Positions 9,613 to 19,555 of a stretch of 45,414 nt of DNA are shown piece by piece. Position 1 is the stretch's first letter; each line of letters begins with the position of its first letter. Under the pieces are notes generated by a model that saw only the letters and a program-made list of their open reading frames with translations, was not told the origin of the DNA and made no database searches. A program made the position numbers and the translations under genes. The stretch is from Ophiostoma sp. CBS 140.51 (lineage: Eukaryota; Ascomycota; Sordariomycetes; Ophiostomatales; Ophiostomataceae), in assembly GCA_029298735.1 (NCBI GenBank), contig JANSLP010000266.1, forward strand, positions 1-45,414, given 5' to 3'.

Positions 9613-10440
9613 ATGGCGAACGCTCTCGGCTTCATCTACAAGATGTCGATCCCGGCCGTGGCCGGCATCGCCGTCCTGCAGTCGTCCATATACGACGTGC
9701 GGGGCGGTTCGCGCGCCGTCATCTTCGATCGACTGACGGGTGTCAAGGACCAGGTTGTCAGCGAGGGCACCCACTTCCTCGTGCCATGGCTGCAGCGCAG
9801 CATCATCTTTGACGTGCGCACCAAGCCCCGCAACATTGCCACGACGACGGGCAGCAAGGACATGCAAATGGTCAGCCTGACGCTGCGTGTGCTGCATCGC
9901 CCCGAGGTGCAGGCCCTGCCCAAGATCTACCAGAACCTCGGCCACGACTACGACGAGCGTGTGCTGCCGTCCATTGGTAACGAGGTGCTCAAGTCGATTG
10001 TCGCCCAGTTTGACGCTGCCGAGCTGATTACGCAGCGCGAGGCCGTCTCGCAGCGCATCCGCGCCGATCTGACGAAGCGCGCCCACGAGTTCAATATTGC
10101 CCTCGAGGACGTTTCCATTACGCACATGACGTTCGGCAAGGAGTTTACCAAGGCTGTCGAGCAGAAGCAGATTGCCCAGCAGGACGCTGAGCGTGCGCGG
10201 TTCATTGTCGAGCGCGCTGAGCAGGAGCGCCAGGCCAACGTCATCCGTGCCGAGGGTGAGGCCGAGAGTGCCGACACCATCAGCCGGGCCATTACCAAGT
10301 CCGGTGACGGCCTGATCCAGATCCGTAAGATTGAGGCCAGTCGCGAGATTGCCCAGACGCTGGCGGGCAACCCCAACGTGGCCTACATCCCGGGCGGCAA
10401 GCAGGGCACCAACATTCTGCTGAACGCCGGCCGGGCATAG
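9613..10440 (+). CDS. PHB1: Prohibitin 1
   Basis: A single uninterrupted frame of 275 aa. An N-terminal hydrophobic anchor (about residues 5-25) is followed by an SPFH/band-7 domain (about 28-190; GSRAVIFDRLTGVKD, EGTHFLVPWLQRSIIFDVRT, VSLTLRVLHRP, YDERVLPSIGNEVLKSIVAQ). A charged helical region follows (about 180-225, QKQIAQQDAERARFIVE), then the family ending NPNVAYIPGGKQGTNILLN. Prohibitins PHB1 and PHB2 form ring complexes in the mitochondrial inner membrane that act as membrane scaffolds and regulate m-AAA protease and cristae. The length matches the family (about 270-285 aa). The ATG at 9613 (CACAATGG context) is the first in frame and gives the expected N-terminus. The absence of introns is mildly unusual for a filamentous fungus. 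Confidence 0.97.
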   Translation: MANALGFIYKMSIPAVAGIAVLQSSIYDVRGGSRAVIFDRLTGVKDQVVSEGTHFLVPWLQRSIIFDVRTKPRNIATTTGSKDMQMVSLTLRVLHRPEVQALPKIYQNLGHDYDERVLPSIGNEVLKSIVAQFDAAELITQREAVSQRIRADLTKRAHEFNIALEDVSITHMTFGKEFTKAVEQKQIAQQDAERARFIVERAEQERQANVIRAEGEAESADTISRAITKSGDGLIQIRKIEASREIAQTLAGNPNVAYIPGGKQGTNILLNAGRA

Positions 10441-10812
10441 GCAGTGAAAGGAAGGAGAATTGTATAAAGAAAAAAGGAAAAGGAAAGAGACGAAAAACAC
10501 ATACTGTTGGAGCTGTGGGAGGGGAATTCATGATGGTCTGAGGACCAGGGAAAATCACTATTTACTGGCGTCATTTTGCTTTACTGTTTGGCTGTTTAAT
10601 TATGTACAACTACACCACTTTTACAATCACAACTACGACTATTATCATCATTTTTTGGGAAGGCCGACGTGTCTCTAGAGAGTCCAATGTCTGTCTAGTC
10701 TATTTGGATATGCTCCGCTATGCTTGTAGTAATGTGAAAAGATATCGTAAAGTAGCAGGTAATTACGTAGCAAGGTACGTCACATGTCTTGTTAGGCTTG
10801 TGTGTTCCGGCC
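10441..10812. other. Convergent 3' intergenic region of PHB1 and REX3
   Basis: 372 bp between two converging stop codons. It is AT-rich and most likely holds both 3' UTRs. Nothing else is seen. Confidence 0.6.
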
Positions 10813-12984
10813 TCAAACATCTCGCACCATCACGCCGTCAACCAGCTTCCAGTTCTGCCGCCGCCGCAGGTCGTCCCATTTGTTCTTGATCTTGAGCCGG
10901 ACCAAGTCACCAGCAACTCGTGCGTCTTCAGCACTGTCATGACCAGCAAGGGGCCCACCTGCTTGGACAACACGGTCCAAGTGCTCTTTGGCAAGCACCC
11001 GCAGACTATACCGAATGGGCAGTCCCTTAGGGTGTGGATAGAGCAGTGCCGTATCTGAGATGCGTGCGTGTACCATCCGCATGGCCTTGAGGTCATTCTC
11101 GAGTGCATGTCCAATTAGAACAGTCTCCGGCCGGATCAATTTGTGGAACAGGTCCCGGGCTTCTTTGGGAGATGAAGCCATGAGCATCGGCGGTCGGCTG
11201 GCTGGTTTGCCTTCTTCTTTCTCGGGCACGGCAGCTGGCTTGTTCTTTTTGGCTGCCTCGGCAGCTTCTGGCGTATAGGGAATGGACATCGCAAAGTCTT
11301 CCGGGAAGACGCCCGAGAATCGCGAGTTGAAGTCGATGACAGTGCCGTGTGGCCGCACCAGAATGTCCAACAAGAGATCGCCGCTTGGCCACGATGTCGC
11401 CGTAAGTCGCACCACTTCCACACCGTACACTGTGTAGGCCATCTCACAATCGAAACAAACGGCTCTGTCGACTGGCACATTGGGGTCAGGGTTGGCTGGT
11501 GTCTTGACAAAGTTCCACAGAGATGCCAGGCGCTTCGCATCGTTCGCCTTGAAGACATGGCTGGACGCTGTCTCGCAACCTGGAGAACCATCTGAGGCAG
11601 ATGCACTACAACAGCCGAAAACTTGAGTGACGTGGTTGAGCCGGCCCGGGTGGTATTGGCACGTGTCTCCCGACGTCAAAGCGCCGTCTTTTTCGCGGCG
11701 GCCCGGGAACACCTGGAAGCGGCGGGTGCAGCGCTCACATTGCTCCCAGCCTTTGGAGACCTCCTCGGCATCGCGGGCCTTTTTGATATCGGCATCCGTA
11801 GGTATAGTGGGAACGTAGCCATGGTTGCTGAGCTTATCGGCCGGGGTGATAAAGTGCGTCTGCAGCAGTACCACCTCTTGGTCTGGTGGAAGTCCGGTCA
11901 CGATGGGAGGTGGTGGAGCCTTTGGGGTGGTGGCCACATTCGCTGGCGTCTTGCTGTTGGCTGGCTTAGCGACCGTCGGTGCCTTTGTTGATGCAGCAGT
12001 GGTAGAGGTAGCAGCAGCAGCGCCTAATCGTGCTCGTCTGGCTGTTTCTTTGGCGTCCTTCCTCTCCTTGACCCATTGGTTGACCGTCATCCGCTTGAAC
12101 TCCATGATGCGGTGCTTGATGGTATCCGAGTAGATTGTTGATGATTTTGTAGTGGCATAATGCTCTTCCAAGTCAAGGGCTGCCCAGATCAAGCCTTGGG
12201 GGGTGAGAAGATAATGCTTTCTATCTTCGGGATGCTCTGTGGATGCATGAAGAAGCTTATTCAATCTCGTGAATTCCTGGTGAAGCAGCTTGACAAGTCG
12301 CAGTCGGATCTCATGTTTGGCGGGTGCCTTTGCCACATATCGTGGATTGAGTGTCTCAGGCTTGCGTTTCTCTACTGGTGGCGGTAATGGTTTGCTGCTG
12401 ATTGTGCTGGCAGAGGGCGCAGTTTTTGAAGATGTTGTGACATAGGTAGAGGAAATGCCAGAGGTAGCAGCTGTTACCGGCGTTTGAGCAGATCCGGCAG
12501 CCGCAGTCTCAGCAGTTGAGACTGAATTTGTGGGCTTTGTCGCAGTCGAGCCTTCTCGTTGCCGTTGTAAAGGTGGTGGTGATATTGGCCGTTTGAGGGC
12601 TGATAGGTGAGGTGAGCTCCCAGAAGAGGAGACGCTTGGGCTGGCAGAGAACACGCTGTTCACAGAGCTCTCTGACGAACCCTTCGTTGCTCTCTGGCTC
12701 CATGAGGAGGACGGCTTTTTGGGGTATATGCTGCTTGGTGTTGGCCGATTGTCGGTAGTACTATTCTGGGCGTGCGCAATCTTTGGTCGTTTCTCGGCGG
12801 AGTCGTCCTCGTCGCTGAAGCTTGGGCGGTGCTTACCCGTCGACGATGAAGCAGGCGTGGACGCTGATGCTGTGGAAGAGCTCTCCGGAGCTGGAGCAGG
12901 ATGGCCAAAGAGGCACTTCACAGTCTTACATCCCTCGCCATTTGGGCACGGAATGTGGCTCAGGAGGCCGTTTGGGATGTCCAT
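10813..12984 (-). CDS. REX3: RNA exonuclease 3 (REX3), DEDDh family
   Basis: A single exon of 723 aa from the ATG at 12984; a GTG just upstream is in frame but not used here as a start. A compact CCCH-type zinc motif lies at the N-terminus (C13-x5-C19-x4-C24-x3-H28), then a long Ser/Thr/Ala/Pro-rich disordered region. A conserved middle region follows, then a Cys/His-rich block (CERCTRRFQVFPGRR ... YHPGR ... CC). The C-terminal exonuclease domain has Exo I FDCEMAY (D512, E514), Exo II IGHALENDLKAM (D631) and Exo III HDSAED (H682, D687). All four catalytic acids and the general-base His are present, so the enzyme should be active. REX3 trims 3' ends of structured RNAs such as the RNase MRP RNA in yeast. 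The disordered region makes it longer than yeast REX3 (about 404 aa), as is usual in Pezizomycotina. Confidence 0.9.
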   Translation of the reverse strand: MDIPNGLLSHIPCPNGEGCKTVKCLFGHPAPAPESSSTASASTPASSSTGKHRPSFSDEDDSAEKRPKIAHAQNSTTDNRPTPSSIYPKKPSSSWSQRATKGSSESSVNSVFSASPSVSSSGSSPHLSALKRPISPPPLQRQREGSTATKPTNSVSTAETAAAGSAQTPVTAATSGISSTYVTTSSKTAPSASTISSKPLPPPVEKRKPETLNPRYVAKAPAKHEIRLRLVKLLHQEFTRLNKLLHASTEHPEDRKHYLLTPQGLIWAALDLEEHYATTKSSTIYSDTIKHRIMEFKRMTVNQWVKERKDAKETARRARLGAAAATSTTAASTKAPTVAKPANSKTPANVATTPKAPPPPIVTGLPPDQEVVLLQTHFITPADKLSNHGYVPTIPTDADIKKARDAEEVSKGWEQCERCTRRFQVFPGRREKDGALTSGDTCQYHPGRLNHVTQVFGCCSASASDGSPGCETASSHVFKANDAKRLASLWNFVKTPANPDPNVPVDRAVCFDCEMAYTVYGVEVVRLTATSWPSGDLLLDILVRPHGTVIDFNSRFSGVFPEDFAMSIPYTPEAAEAAKKNKPAAVPEKEEGKPASRPPMLMASSPKEARDLFHKLIRPETVLIGHALENDLKAMRMVHARISDTALLYPHPKGLPIRYSLRVLAKEHLDRVVQAGGPLAGHDSAEDARVAGDLVRLKIKNKWDDLRRRQNWKLVDGVMVRDV

Positions 12985-13830
12985 CACGGCGCGGGCCTCG
13001 GACGATGCCGACGCCTCTTTCGCAGCAGAGTCGGTGCTGGAGGAAAGCAGTAGGCCGGGTGCTATTCAGGAGTATATCGGGTCATAAGAAGCCTCAATCG
13101 GTGTTTTCATGCAGTTCCAAAGCCAAGGCTCAGGCGAGGCTGGAAACGATGTCGCCCTGGAGAAGGCGAGGTGGACGTGAGGTGGGCTGTCCTAGAGCGA
13201 CCGCGTTTAGCCGAGATGCTGGCAATCGAAGTGCTGGATAAAAATGACGGTATGTATACGCTCGAGATAATGATATGGTGGTGTTAAATGTGATGTTTTG
13301 ATAAGATTTTTGAGATCGCCAGGAGGCGAGCGGACGTAATGTTGGCGCAGAAGGAAGGTATGAGGTTGAGTGAGGTTGAAGGTGCAGGTGCGCTGCACGT
13401 GTGTCTGACGTCGGAGGAAGCTACGACCTGGGGTACTTATCGCGATACGCTGTCAGGCTGTGGCAGTTGGTCCTGCTCTGCCGCCTGAACCACTAAAATC
13501 TCACGGGCTTCAGTGAGGCAGCAGATTATGTCAGCAAGGTCGATCTATTGACATCGACAGAATACTATATTCGTTCGCAAAGGCTCCATTTGTTTGAATT
13601 TGCATTATAATTTAATGTATTTGAAATCCAAAAGTCTATGGTATTAATGAAGCAATGTGTGCTTCGGTCTAAAACGCCAATTGTATGCTTGTTGCCTGCT
13701 TATAGAGCCCAAGATAAACGAAAAATGACAAAAGAAAAAGAACAAAAGGAAGTATGATACAGAATGTCGTCAAGTTAAGAAATGGGTATGATGTAAAGGA
13801 AATCGAGAATCGTAAGAGAGGGTCGTCCAT
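12985..13830. other. REX3 upstream region and lipase 3' flank
   Basis: 846 bp without a supported gene. It contains an E-box-like CACGTG near 13397 and a perfect 10-bp palindrome, TATCGCGATA, at 13438-13447. It turns AT-rich toward the lipase stop codon (13560-13800), as expected for a 3' UTR. Confidence 0.5.
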
Positions 13831-15384
13831 CTAAATGAGAAACTCCTCGTTGACAAAGTGGCGCAGGACAGTCTTGCCCTCCTCAAAGCGCGGCGAGTCG
13901 TGGCGCACAATGATGGCGGCATGACTGTGACGGACCTTGCGGATCCAGACGCGGTACTTGCGCCAGCCCAGGCTGTCAAGGTTGTCAATCATGGTGAACT
14001 GCTCGGGGGATAGGTTGAGGAGCGAGCCGTCAGCCGGGGAAGCGCCATTGGAAGCGCCCTTTTGGCCGGACTTGCTGTTGAACAGCGGCAGCTGTTGCTG
14101 GGAGCCGCCCTGGGCGATAGACTCAAGGTCCGAGTCAGAGTCATTGGGTGAGGTAAACTCGGGATCCTGCGCCGTGTTGATGTCCTCGTACGTCTCCTCG
14201 ACGGTGTCCCGCAGGCCCTTCATCCACAGCGGGACGCGGTAGCTCTTGATATCAATGCCAGCCAGGCCGCCCTCGTGCAGCTTGAGGCGCTTGCTGCTCT
14301 GGACGTTCTGGTAAACTGAGTTCATGAGGAAGAGGGTTAGACCCAGAGGCAGAAGCAGCGCAAAGGCTAGCATGGGTGCGGCCTCAAACAGCTGCAGACG
14401 GCGCTCACGGTTCCACGGCTTGGCCAGGAAACGCCGCAGAGCCTTGGCGGGTGGCAGCTGGCCCTGTTGTGCCATAGCCTCAGCCTTGGCCTTTGCAGCC
14501 TCGCCGCTAGCCTTGCGCTCGCGCACACGCTTCATCGCAGCTGCGAGCCGGTCGATCGCCATAGGCTCCTTCTGGTCCATAATGGTTGAGTCGTAGCCGG
14601 GCACAAAATTGAGCGGCAGGTCCTCAATCTCGCCGCCCTCAGCGCCGACTTCGGCAAAGGGATCTGTCTTGGAGATGGCGGTAGTGTAGTAGACGGCGCT
14701 GCGGTCGTTGATAATGTTGGCGTACAGCGTGCGGCGTTCAAACTGGCGCAAACCAGCCATGAAGATGGACTCGGGGTCGGCCATGATGGCCAGCAGTGGC
14801 CGGCCAGTGTCGCGGAAGGAGTCGATGCCAAACAGCTGGCGACCAGAGACGCTGATCGTGCGTGCACCAATGGCGTTAAAGACAGTGCTGAAGGCGCCGC
14901 GGGTCGGAGAGCGGGCGCCGAGGAAGGGGCTGGCAAAGGCTGTGAAGTTCTTGCACTCGAGCTTGTCCATGATGCCCTTGGCGTGTAGAAGACCGACGGC
15001 GTAACGAGCGACCAAGCCGCCCAAAGAGTAGCCAATGACGCTCAATTTTGTAATCTTTGCGCCCTTGTCGGCCGCTGCCTTGAGGGCATCTTCAATCTCG
15101 CGGCAGACGCGCTCGCCGCCGGTGTCGATGCCGTCGTAGGTGTTGTAGCCGCTGTTGCTGCCGGCGACGAGAATGTGCAGTTGGTCTTCTGAGTATTTCT
15201 CGCGGAGAGTGCTGGCTACGGACCCAAGATGTTCAGGTTGGCCCCAGAGCTGAAGAAAACAAAGGTGTTAGTTGGTGGTGATTTGGTGAATTAGAATATA
15301 GTTGCACATGCGAAGTAAACATACACCGTGGACGAGCACGCAAAGGTGGTCGGCTTTGGCGCTGCCGCCATTGTATTCGGCCAT
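13831..15384 (-). CDS. ROG1/DUF676-type lipase (putative serine esterase)
   Basis: Two exons, 15384-15325 and 15249-13831, joined across a 75-nt intron (donor GTATGT, acceptor TTCAG), encode 492 aa. The alpha/beta-hydrolase start LVHGLWGQPEHL spans the splice junction. The nucleophile elbow is IGYSLGGLVARY, with Ser95 as the likely catalytic residue. AGSNSGYNTYDGID and TFASPFLGAR-type segments are typical of the DUF676 family (yeast ROG1, YOR059C, YDL109C). A single hydrophobic helix lies at about residues 311-333 (MLAFALLLPLGLTLFLM), followed by an acidic Ser-rich tail and a conserved C-terminal segment. Family members act on glycerolipids, and yeast YOR059C (LPL1) works at lipid droplets. 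The membrane helix suggests anchoring at the ER or lipid droplets (inference). The substrate is unknown. Confidence 0.88.
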
Positions 15385-16847
15385 GATGAAGAAGTGTTGT
15401 GAAAATGTGGTAAGGTGTGATTGTAGTTTGGAGTCGTTGTAGTTAAAGGCTGACAGGACGCTAGAAACAACGATACTGTTGGTGCTGACGGAAAACGTTA
15501 AAAGTGTCGATGATAGAGGTGGCGATAAAAAATGAAGCAATTCGGGATATTTGTTGTCTTTATAAAAAAGAAAAGGAAAAGCCAGCTGCCCAAAGACGGG
15601 AACACCAAAGGCCACACCAAGACATGCTCATTGAACCCCTTAGATCTTTAGCCATAACGCGTCCCCTCCCTCGTCCTTTTCTCGCCTGTCCAACGTCGTC
15701 ATTGGGGGGCTTCAGAGTGGAACGGATGGTCAAGCAGCCCGAGGCACCGACTGATTTCTTCAAGCTGAAAGGCCCAGAAGGCCCAAAAGGCCCCCTATTC
15801 TGGGCGTGTTCCACGCTGTGAGTGGCCCGGGCATAGCATACATGATCCTAAGAACCACATATTGTCAACTCTCCGACGGCATTGCTCTGAGACGCGGTGT
15901 TCGGGTCAATTAGGGTGGGTATGTTTGGTTTTCGGTGCTTTTTGATGGCGCAGTTTCCTGCAGCCTTTGTCCATTTTGGCTGTTGTTTCCGTTCCTTCTC
16001 TTTTTTGCTGGCGTCAGAACCCATGCCTGCCCGTGCGCTAAATTGCGTGTGCTTCGGGGCAGCCTTGTGGTGTGGGTGGCCTCGCTCGTTCCTGCAAAAG
16101 GCAGCAAAAATGCGCTGTCGGACGGACCTGGAGTTAAGAGCGGTCCAAATCCGGTCGGTGCCTGCTGGGTGCAGCTGCACGTCCTGCACGTCTGCTCCTG
16201 CCGGCTGGATTAAGTCCGTTTTCTGCTTCCTTCCAGAACAGGCCAAAGGGACGATCAGGCTATTAATACAACTTTGACGATGGGCTTCACACGCGGACAC
16301 CGGCAACAGCCCGTGGAATGACGAGTTGTAAGATGCAATGTCAGAAGTAAGCCAGGGGTTTGAAAAGAGGTCAGGGTTCAGTAGTTGAACCATTTTGTCA
16401 TGAAGGGGCTGTACGAACAATCAAAGTCGACAAACACCATGTCCTTTAACAAAGAGCCTCGACAACTGGCGATGGCTACAGCGCGGATGTGGCCTGCTCG
16501 ATTGGCGTCTGCAAGCACATCTTATCATCACCCAAAGGCTTACGACTGCGCAAAAACTTGACCGTCGTCTCGTGCTTGTTTTTGCTGCTTTCAATATGCA
16601 GCCGGTCATTGGCCTGGGCCTCTTGTGTGCGCTAGTCCGAATACAGTTCTAGCGCATAAGGCGCACACCGGAAGTGGGTGCAGGTGCAGGCAGGAACGAC
16701 CCAGCTCCGCGGCCTGGACCTCCACGAGCAAATCAAGAGGGTCGCCCCTGAGCTTTCGAGAAAGCCAGAAAGACGACGACGCTGTTCTCAGACGAGCCAG
16801 ACTTCAGTCACAGCGACAATTGTTCTCTCTCTCCCTCCCCAGACTGC
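15385..16847. other. Divergent region between the lipase and endonuclease III
   Basis: 1463 bp. The first 200 bp hold the lipase promoter and leader. The segment 15750-15800 has repeated aggcccaga/aggcccaaa motifs. An open frame at 15848-16420 (minus) could encode about 190 aa but resembles no family and lacks a clear codon bias, so it is not called. A hairpin pair lies at 16625-16668. Confidence 0.5.
16625..16668. repeat. Competing inverted repeats upstream of endonuclease III
   Basis: gtgtgcgc at 16625-16632 can pair with gcgcacac at 16661-16668. Alternatively gcgctag at 16629-16635 can pair with ctagcgc at 16649-16655. The two stems share bases and exclude each other. They lie about 180-220 bp upstream of the first ATG of the glycosylase gene. 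Confidence 0.4.
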
Positions 16848-18413
16848 ATGCACGCGAGATTGCAGGCCTTTCCGCCAGCTCGAAACCTCTTGGCTGCCGT
16901 GCACACTGTCGTGCGCCAGCATTCACGCCCTTCTCCTCAGTCGATATTCTTCCGAAACGCACAGAGCACACGAATTGCACAAAACGCCATGACAACAGCG
17001 ACCGTAACGGCGGCTGGGCCACAGCGGCGACGGTCGACTCGTATGGCGTCGACATCGCTGGCCCGGTTCCGGTACCGCGAGAACGACAGCTCCGACTCGG
17101 ACAGTGGCGTGAAGAAGGAAGAGCGTGAAGTTGACGACGGCGACAGCGACCACAAGCCCTCGGACGACGAGAGCAGTCTCTCAGAGCTGTCTTTCAACAG
17201 CGATATTGAAGATGCAGTGGCAGCACCAAAACGGAAAGCCACAAGAGGCGCACGAACAAGAACCACAACAACCACCACAACAACAACCACCGGCTCGGCC
17301 GCGACAGGCAAGCGAAAACGAGCAGCAACTACGACTACAACCGTTGTCACGACACTCCCTACCCACAAGAAGAGAAACGGCGCGACGTCTACCGTCAATT
17401 CGGAAAACTATGTTGAGATCAAGGGGGAGATCAAGGACGAAGAACTAGACGAGCAAGACCTTTCGTCAATACAACAGAAGACAGCATCCCCCCGCAAAGC
17501 TCGCAAACCGGCCCGTGTTATCACGACAAAGGTCGCCGGCAAGGAGGATGAGACCCACGTCGAGCCACCTACTGACTGGGAGCTGTTCTACAACCTCGTC
17601 AAGGAGATGCGCATGCCTGGTGGACCTGCAGCCAACGCCGCTGTTGATACAATGGGCTGCGAACGTCTCGCTCTGGAGTCTGCCAGTCCCCGTGACCGCC
17701 GCTTCCACACTTTGGTCGCTCTCATGCTGTCCTCCCAGACCAAAGATACGGTCAACGCCGTCGCCATGGCCCGTCTACAGTCCGAGCTGCCACCCCACGA
17801 ACCGGGCGCGCCGCCAGGGCTCAACCTCGAGAATATGCTCGCTGTCGACCCAAACCTTCTCAACCAGATGATTTGGCAGGTCGGCTTCCACAACAACAAG
17901 ACCAAGTACCTAAAGCAAGCTGCCGTCATCCTACGCGACCAGTGGGGCGGCGATATCCCACCGACGGCTGAGGGTCTGATGGCGCTGCCCGGTGTCGGGC
18001 CCAAGATGGCCTATCTATGCATCGCCGCCGAGCACGGCTGGAACCGCGTCGAGGGCATTGGTGTCGATGTGCACGTGCACCGCATCACGAACCTGTGGCA
18101 CTGGCAGAAGCCCGGGTCGGCGGCGGCCAAGACGCCCGAGGGCACGCGGTTGTCACTCCAAAGCTGGCTTCCCCGCGACAAGTGGAAGGAGATCAACTGG
18201 CTGCTTGTCGGGTTCGGGCAGGCCGTATGTTTACCACAGGGCGCCAAGTGCGGCGACTGTACATTGGGGCTGCGCGGACTGTGCCGGGGTGCCAACCGCA
18301 AAAAGGTGTTGGAAGGCCGGAAGAGGCGGCGCGAGCTCGGTTTAAAAGATCTCGGTGACGATGAAGACAGCGTCATCAAAGACGAAGTCAAGGATGAAGA
18401 GGAGTCGGACTAG
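16848..18413 (+). CDS. NTH1: Endonuclease III homologue (DNA glycosylase/AP lyase)
   Basis: A single exon of 521 aa. The catalytic domain spans about residues 240-480: DWELFYNLVKEMR, HTLVALMLSSQTKD, then the helix-hairpin-helix LPGVGPKMA with the Schiff-base Lys386, and GIGVDVHVHRI with Asp407. A [4Fe-4S] cluster motif follows: C461-x6-C468-x2-C471-x7-C479. The enzyme removes oxidised pyrimidines and nicks the strand in base excision repair. Residues 1-47 contain several Arg and no Asp or Glu, typical of a mitochondrial presequence. A second in-frame ATG at 16989 (residue 48) would give a nuclear form with basic KRKR-type clusters. Yeast NTG1 and human NTH1 also act in both compartments. A Thr tract (residues 139-148) lies in the disordered N-terminal half. 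The tail is acidic and rich in Lys. Confidence 0.94.
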   Translation: MHARLQAFPPARNLLAAVHTVVRQHSRPSPQSIFFRNAQSTRIAQNAMTTATVTAAGPQRRRSTRMASTSLARFRYRENDSSDSDSGVKKEEREVDDGDSDHKPSDDESSLSELSFNSDIEDAVAAPKRKATRGARTRTTTTTTTTTTGSAATGKRKRAATTTTTVVTTLPTHKKRNGATSTVNSENYVEIKGEIKDEELDEQDLSSIQQKTASPRKARKPARVITTKVAGKEDETHVEPPTDWELFYNLVKEMRMPGGPAANAAVDTMGCERLALESASPRDRRFHTLVALMLSSQTKDTVNAVAMARLQSELPPHEPGAPPGLNLENMLAVDPNLLNQMIWQVGFHNNKTKYLKQAAVILRDQWGGDIPPTAEGLMALPGVGPKMAYLCIAAEHGWNRVEGIGVDVHVHRITNLWHWQKPGSAAAKTPEGTRLSLQSWLPRDKWKEINWLLVGFGQAVCLPQGAKCGDCTLGLRGLCRGANRKKVLEGRKRRRELGLKDLGDDEDSVIKDEVKDEEESD

Positions 18414-19555
18414 TCGATACTTGTCATGTATCTTTTATCTTTTTCCTTTTTGTAATTGTATAATCTCAAAGATAGCAATGTACGATGACTAATTTAACGA
18501 CATGTTTACAGTGTATCGTATTCAACAGCCACTACTGTGCACAACAGCCAACAGCACAACCCCTCAGTCACATGGCGGCCCGACACGCAATCAATTCGAC
18601 ATTGCCGTGTCATGCATTTATCACGAAACGGCGATGGAAATGAAAGTATGTGTATGTAATGAAATGTGTTCAGATTCGATTCAATAATATGGTCTCTCGT
18701 GCCAAAAACGACTATATACAAAAAATATGTGTGCAGAGAGATGGTTAACCCAACGCAGATGAAAATAAAAGAATCGAAATGCAATGAAAGTAAGTAAGAG
18801 CATAGCGGCTTTCAATAACCCCGGGACAGTGAAACAAGCAAATAAATAAATAGCTGGCTTCACTCCCTCGCTACCCAGCTCCAGACGCCATACGGTTGGT
18901 AAAAAGTTGTGTGAAATAAATGCAAATGTTGGGAATATGCGGATCATGGAAAGTAAAAAGTGAAAGGACGAGGCCTCTTCCCCTCCAGCAAGGATGGCAT
19001 GCAGCAGGGATGGTGTTACTGCGCAGTACCACAGAAGCTCGTGGGGTCGAGAAATTAATGTGTTGTGTTGTGTGTTGTGTGTGTCTTTGTATTTTGCGGG
19101 TTTGCTAGGTTGCGGATGCGGATTTGCGTTGCAAAATACGTGGCAGAGTGTTGCAGGTTTTCTGTGGGCGCTGGTTATTGTTCAGTGGTCCGTGGTTTGG
19201 CAGACAGAGGAAGATAGGATGAGGGATTGAGGAGTCGAAGATCCCCTAGCCACAGCAACGACCGAGACAGGTCGTGCTTTTGGCCCCATAAAAGAGCGGT
19301 GCTCGGCACATTTGACAGTTGTCTCGTCACCGCCCTTTCTCCGTTGCGCTCTTTACGGTTTGGTGCCCTCTTTCCGGTGGCCCTCTCCATCATCACTCAG
19401 TCGATTGTGGTGTTGACTTTTGTGGTTGGGGAGGAGAAGAAAGAGGGAGTCGAGAATCGCAGCGGTCGGGCAAATCCCCCGTCCTGCAGTCTGCCCACGG
19501 GGGAATCGATTCAAGCCAGAGTCGATGGAACACGTGCGACAACAAAGGGAGGCCA
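18414..19555. other. Convergent region between endonuclease III and the AN1 gene
   Basis: 1142 bp between converging stop codons. It starts with T-rich, polyadenylation-like sequence (18425-18470). A GT-rich simple-sequence stretch lies at about 19057-19085. No open frame resembles a protein family and no tRNA is visible. Confidence 0.55.

Noticed and set aside
9493..10500. 335-codon frame antisense to PHB1
   Set aside because: Mirror of the prohibitin codon bias; no domain.
15848..16420. 190-codon minus-strand frame between the lipase and endonuclease III
   Set aside because: No family resemblance, no codon bias like that of neighbouring genes and no splice or promoter support.
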